Assembly: GCF_037975245.1 (NCBI RefSeq)
Contig: NC_092572.1
Span: 9,006,001-9,070,000, forward strand
DNA length: 64,000 nucleotides
Direction of reading: 5' to 3'
DNA from: Apostichopus japonicus
Taxonomy: Eukaryota; Echinodermata; Holothuroidea; Aspidochirotida; Stichopodidae
The notes below the pieces were generated by a model. That model was not told the DNA's origin. It searched no databases and saw only the letters and a program-made list of their open reading frames with translations. Below are positions 62,641 through 64,000 of the stretch, piece by piece. How positions within the stretch are numbered: position 1 is the first letter of the stretch; every line of letters begins with the position of its first letter. The translations under genes were made by a program, and so were the position numbers.

Positions 62641-63465
62641 GATATTTTTAGCATTATACTATACAGTGATACAGAGGTCAACATAATGAAGACATCCATA
62701 GCCGGCGCTATCGCGTATTAAGGAAAATATTGTACTTGTGTACATAAACCATTATAATAAAATGGCCGAGGCTAGGATGCCATTACAACATAACGTCCTC
62801 GTGTATATAATATAATTATTCTAGTAATTTCATAGCAGATGTTTGAAATTTGGTAACAACTGTATGCAAATGTCCTCACATTTCAAAAGTTGTAATATCA
62901 CCGTGGTCTATAGGCCTATACGTAATGATTATTTTCATATCGGATGGACCAATTGGCATATTTCTCTATTTTTGGTAATTTGGATTCGTATGAAACGAAC
63001 GTGTTATTATTACATTTTCACTCCGGTTAAGACGATTGACAGTTCATCGCACCATTTTGACAAGAGAGGAAATCCTTCAAATCGCATGCAAGCTACTATA
63101 ATACAGTGCATCTACACAACATATAGTGCATGTACACCATATATAGTGTATACAAGTAGTGTAAGGGTAAGTGTTCCCTGTGTAAAAAAAGTGTAATAGT
63201 TGGTTATAGGTTCAAGGAAGTTCTAAATGTGATCGTGCAGTGTCATTTCCTTTGGTGTCCCCCCCCCCCCCCCCATTACTTACAGCATTGCCAATTATAA
63301 CTAGCGGATTAACATCACAAAAACTTTAAAAATGTCGACAATTATGATATAAAACTGTTGTGAAACTAATATTTTTTCATGAGCAATAAAAATCCACCTT
63401 ATGGAAGGTGCATGGAGTATATTTTTCTGGAAATGCTTGAGTGAATAACCATTAAGGGACTGAAG

Positions 63466-63570
63466 TATGAATATATATATGTATATATATATATATTGAT
63501 ATATATGTATTTATATATATGTATTCATATATATGTATTTATATATATGTATATATAGATTGATCTATTG

Positions 63571-63601
<31 letters not shown>

Positions 63602-63614
63602 CATATATATATAC

Positions 63615-63645
<31 letters not shown>

Positions 63646-63646
63646 C

Positions 63647-63690
<44 letters not shown>

Positions 63691-63712
63691 ATATATGAAT
63701 ATATATATACAG
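63466..63712. repeat. (TA)n complex array
   Basis: TATG, TACA and TATT variants in about 245 bp. Minus-strand open frame is a Tyr/Ile repeat. Confidence 0.95.
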
Positions 63713-64000
63713 CAAGTGGGTATGACAGATATATATTCAAGTTATAAATATCAATACACCAGAAAAAAATCCACTTCATGGGAGCCCTGTAATCTTGGCG
63801 TCACTTGTGAGGTCCTCAAAGAAACAACACTATTTATAGTCACAGCTAGTACGGGTCCAAATTACCCAATAAGAGGGTATTTAACTAACCCTAGGTATCT
63901 TAAGCTAGCACTAATTAAAAATTCGCAATGTGCCCAGAATGCATCATTTCGCGTCTCAATAATCTACTTGGGGGTGGGGGGGGGGGTGAAGTGGCGTTGG

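Overview
The window looks like AT-rich, intron-rich animal DNA, most likely from a marine invertebrate deuterostome. An echinoderm such as a sea cucumber is plausible, but that is inference. Three things point this way: long introns with GT-AG borders, a gustatory-receptor-like (GRL) gene of the kind known from echinoderms, hemichordates and cnidarians, and a very high load of (TA)n arrays, G/C homopolymers, tRNA-derived elements and small inverted-repeat elements. No bacterial or viral gene set is visible.

Four protein genes can be supported. (1) Positions 339-5377 (+) hold the last five coding exons of NOMO, the ER-membrane Nodal modulator / BOS-complex subunit. The gene starts left of the window. 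Its 3' UTR runs to an AATAAA at 6611. (2) Positions 12151-13227 (-) hold an intronless SLC35G-like drug/metabolite transporter with two EamA repeats. (3) Positions 28295-31161 (+) hold a three-exon, six-pass membrane protein of the Rolling stone family, 283 residues. (4) Positions 35674-41220 (-) hold a four-exon GRL seven-transmembrane receptor, 499 residues. I joined its three small C-terminal exons by hand from splice sites and reading phase. NOMO and SLC35G converge, and so do rolling stone and GRL. There is no sign that the four genes work as a unit.

The rest is intergenic or intronic and full of repeats. Region 6640-12060 has 22-bp minisatellites, a (TA)n array and copies of two dispersed repeat families. 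Region 13230-28220 has a TAC-rich minisatellite, several (TA)n arrays, a hAT-like miniature element, a hammerhead-like motif and a tRNA-like element lodged between two (TA)n arrays. Region 31190-35080 has a three-unit 143-bp repeat and another copy of the tRNA-like element. Region 41250-64000 has no confident gene. It carries a hammerhead-like ribozyme motif with a well-paired copy at 45378-45417, a 19-bp satellite, a TTAA-flanked miniature element, hAT-like elements (one with a perfect 8-bp target duplication), G-quadruplex-like tracts and many simple repeats.

The items most worth a second look are the five copies of the hammerhead-like motif; the GRL receptor with its three phase-0 C-terminal introns; an 11-bp array inside a GRL intron whose units differ only at the two central bases of an E-box; the tRNA-like elements bounded by TA microsatellites; and a miniature element whose empty site survives in the neighbouring arm of a local duplication.
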